Part shown: positions 15,118 through 16,115 of the stretch, in pieces
How positions within the stretch are numbered: the stretch's first letter is position 1
Layout of the letters: the number at the start of each line of letters is the position of its first letter
Source: DATKDP01 sp035546335
Lineage (GTDB): Bacteria > Acidobacteriota > Thermoanaerobaculia > Gp7-AA8
Reading direction: 5' to 3'
DNA length: 16,115 nucleotides
Assembly: GCA_035546335.1 (NCBI GenBank)
Contig: DATKDP010000076.1
Coordinates: 1-16,115, forward strand
Position numbers and translations under genes: made by a program
The notes under the pieces: generated by a model
The model's database searches: none
What the model was told of the DNA's origin: nothing
Seen by the model: only the letters and a program-made list of their open reading frames with translations

Positions 15118-15681
15118 ATGAAACGGTGCCCATCCTTCTCTTTCCGTGCGGCAGCGTCCGCACTGCTGGTTGTGCTGCTTGCCGTCAGCGCCAGCGCGCA
15201 ACTGCAGACAGGCAACATCTACGGCAAAGTCACACAGAGGGACGGAACGACCCTCCCCGGTGTGAGTGTCACTCTGACCGGTATCGGCGCTCCGCAGACA
15301 TTCTTCAGCGATGCCGGAGGGAACTTCCGTTTCCTCAATCTGTCGCCGGGAACGTATCAGCTGAAAGCTGATCTCTCCGGATTCGGCAGCGCGGTACGGC
15401 AGGGTGTGGGCGTCAGCATCGGACAGAACGCCGACGTCACTCTCGTGCTCTCGGCGTCGATGGCGGACTCGATCACGGTCACGGCCGAGGCGCCGTTGCT
15501 CGATACGAGGAAAGCGGGAACGGCCATCAACGTCACCCGCGTCGAGCTCGAGCAGATTCCGACGTCTCGCGATCCGTGGACGGTGCTGCAGCAGGCGCCG
15601 GGTGTCCAGGTCGACCGGATTTGGCCACCCGCTCAATCGTGCCGCCCACCCATCACACCGCCCGTGCCGCGGCGCGCGTGA
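15118..15681 (+). pseudogene. Truncated Oar-like receptor gene (signal peptide, regulatory-like domain and start of plug only)
   Basis: It begins like a healthy gene: AGGAG 5 nt before ATG, a signal peptide ending SASA before Q, then a carboxypeptidase-regulatory-like domain (NFRFLNLSPGTYQLK), ITVTAEAPLLDTRKAG and DPWTVLQQAPGVQVDR. It is colinear with the full-length Oar protein at 751 up to that last Arg, where the intact gene continues LNVGGNESGQ. Here the frame breaks at about 15619 into IWPPAQSC and stops at 15679-15681, leaving 187 residues and no barrel. No barrel similarity was seen in any frame before the next gene at 15858. It is probably a deletion relic, though a small secreted domain protein could still be made. 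Confidence 0.8.
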
Positions 15682-15695
15682 CGGGAGGCAATGAC

Positions 15696-15725
15696 TTGAC
15701 TTCGCGTACTCAATACGCATATTTA
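15696..15725 (+). promoter_or_regulatory. Sigma70-like promoter for the third Oar-like gene
   Basis: TTGACT (15696-15701) and TATTTA (15720-15725) are separated by 18 nt in an AT-richer patch of an otherwise GC-rich region. It lies after the stop of the truncated gene and about 130 nt before the next start. A shorter-spaced -10 (ATATTT, 17 nt) overlaps the same place. Position supports it; strength is unknown. Confidence 0.5.
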
Positions 15726-15848
15726 CGCACGTTAACTCTCAGTCACAGCATGGCAACGCAGTCATCACGAATCAGAAACGCGACGGGCTCGGTCGCTATA
15801 CGTGCGCCCGAAGACACCCGCCGCCCGGGTCCAGAGGACAAGAAAAAA

Positions 15849-15853
15849 GGAGG
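15849..15853 (+). promoter_or_regulatory. Strong ribosome binding site that decides a GTG start
   Basis: GGAGG inside AAAAAAGGAGGA lies 4 nt before GTG at 15858. The ATG two bases earlier (15856) is followed directly by TGA in its own frame and cannot be the start. The site therefore fixes GTG as the start of the last gene in the window. Confidence 0.8.
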
Positions 15854-15857
15854 ACAT

Positions 15858-16115
15858 GTGACTCGTACCAAACGCGCGTTGCGGCTTATCGGGAGCGCCC
15901 TTTTTCTCACCCTGCTGTTGTTCGGCTCCTATGCCGAACCTTTGATGGCTCAAGGTAGCGGCACGATCAGCGGAACGGTCGTGGCCAGCGACGGGCCGAT
16001 TCTTCCTGGTGTCACGATCGAGGTGAGGAACGTGGCCACGGGAACACGACGACTGGTGGTGACCAACCGAAGCGGCGCGTTCACCATCACAGGACTTCCG
16101 CCGGGAACGTACGCA
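15858..16115 (+). CDS. N-terminus of a further Oar-like / carboxypeptidase-regulatory-like protein (partial)
   Basis: The first 86 codons are present, running off the window end. Residues 1-32 form a signal peptide: basic TRTKRALR, a hydrophobic core SALFLTLLLFGS, and cleavage near PLMA before QG. A carboxypeptidase-regulatory-like domain follows (SGTISGTVVASDG, GVTIEVRNVATGTRR, FTITGLPPGTYA). In Acidobacteriota this start usually leads into an Oar/TonB-receptor barrel, but the barrel is outside the window, so that part is inferred. The frame is open upstream to GTG 15678, but the GGAGG site and signal peptide fix the start at 15858. It is more distant from the other two Oar genes here than they are from each other. 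Confidence 0.8.
   Translation, partial: MTRTKRALRLIGSALFLTLLLFGSYAEPLMAQGSGTISGTVVASDGPILPGVTIEVRNVATGTRRLVVTNRSGAFTITGLPPGTYA

Noticed and set aside
1..16115. tRNA, rRNA, CRISPR array, prophage or plasmid origin
   Set aside because: Both strands were scanned by eye. No repeat-spacer pattern, rRNA-like block, tRNA cloverleaf, integrase or replication gene was seen.

Overview
The window looks like Acidobacteriota DNA, most likely one of the GC-rich soil or sediment classes. The evidence is two tandem secreted 'VWFA-related' proteins of the type typical of that phylum, three Oar-like outer-membrane receptor genes that begin with a carboxypeptidase-regulatory-like domain, and AP-superfamily ('sulfatase-like') proteins fused to TPR repeats. 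GC content is high throughout, so long antisense shadow frames are common. No database search was possible; family calls rest on motifs read by eye.

Layout. Positions 1-89 hold the last 28 codons of an unidentified gene. Positions 90-750 are a long regulatory leader: a sigma70-like promoter (223-250), a very clear c-di-AMP (ydaO/yuaA) riboswitch (about 271-409), its intrinsic terminator (426-458), and then about 290 nt with further inverted and direct repeats. Positions 751-3777 encode a full-length Oar-like TonB-dependent-receptor-type protein, closed by a strong terminator (3804-3840). Positions 3875-13451 are one tight same-strand operon: a periplasmic TPR protein, two paralogous AP-superfamily hydrolase-TPR proteins (one with a membrane anchor, one a lipoprotein), and two paralogous VWA proteins. 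Gaps are 26 nt, -4, 7 and -4 nt. A secreted arginine-deiminase-like protein follows on the minus strand (13411-14706) and overlaps the operon tail by 41 bp. Next come a short C-terminal relic of a third VWA gene (14729-14857), a truncated Oar gene (15118-15681), and the start of another Oar-like gene (15858 to the window end).

How the genes may work together (inference). Every protein encoded from 751 on, except perhaps the membrane-anchored hydrolase, carries an export signal, and that one faces the periplasm. The block could be an envelope assembly: an outer-membrane receptor, periplasmic TPR and VWA scaffolds, and anchored metal-dependent hydrolases. Both hydrolases have Thr where true sulfatases have the formylglycine Cys/Ser, in a context resembling nucleotide pyrophosphatase/phosphodiesterases, so 'sulfatase' is probably a misleading name. 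The riboswitch suggests that c-di-AMP level controls at least the head of this region. The right-hand third shows gene decay and paralog turnover.
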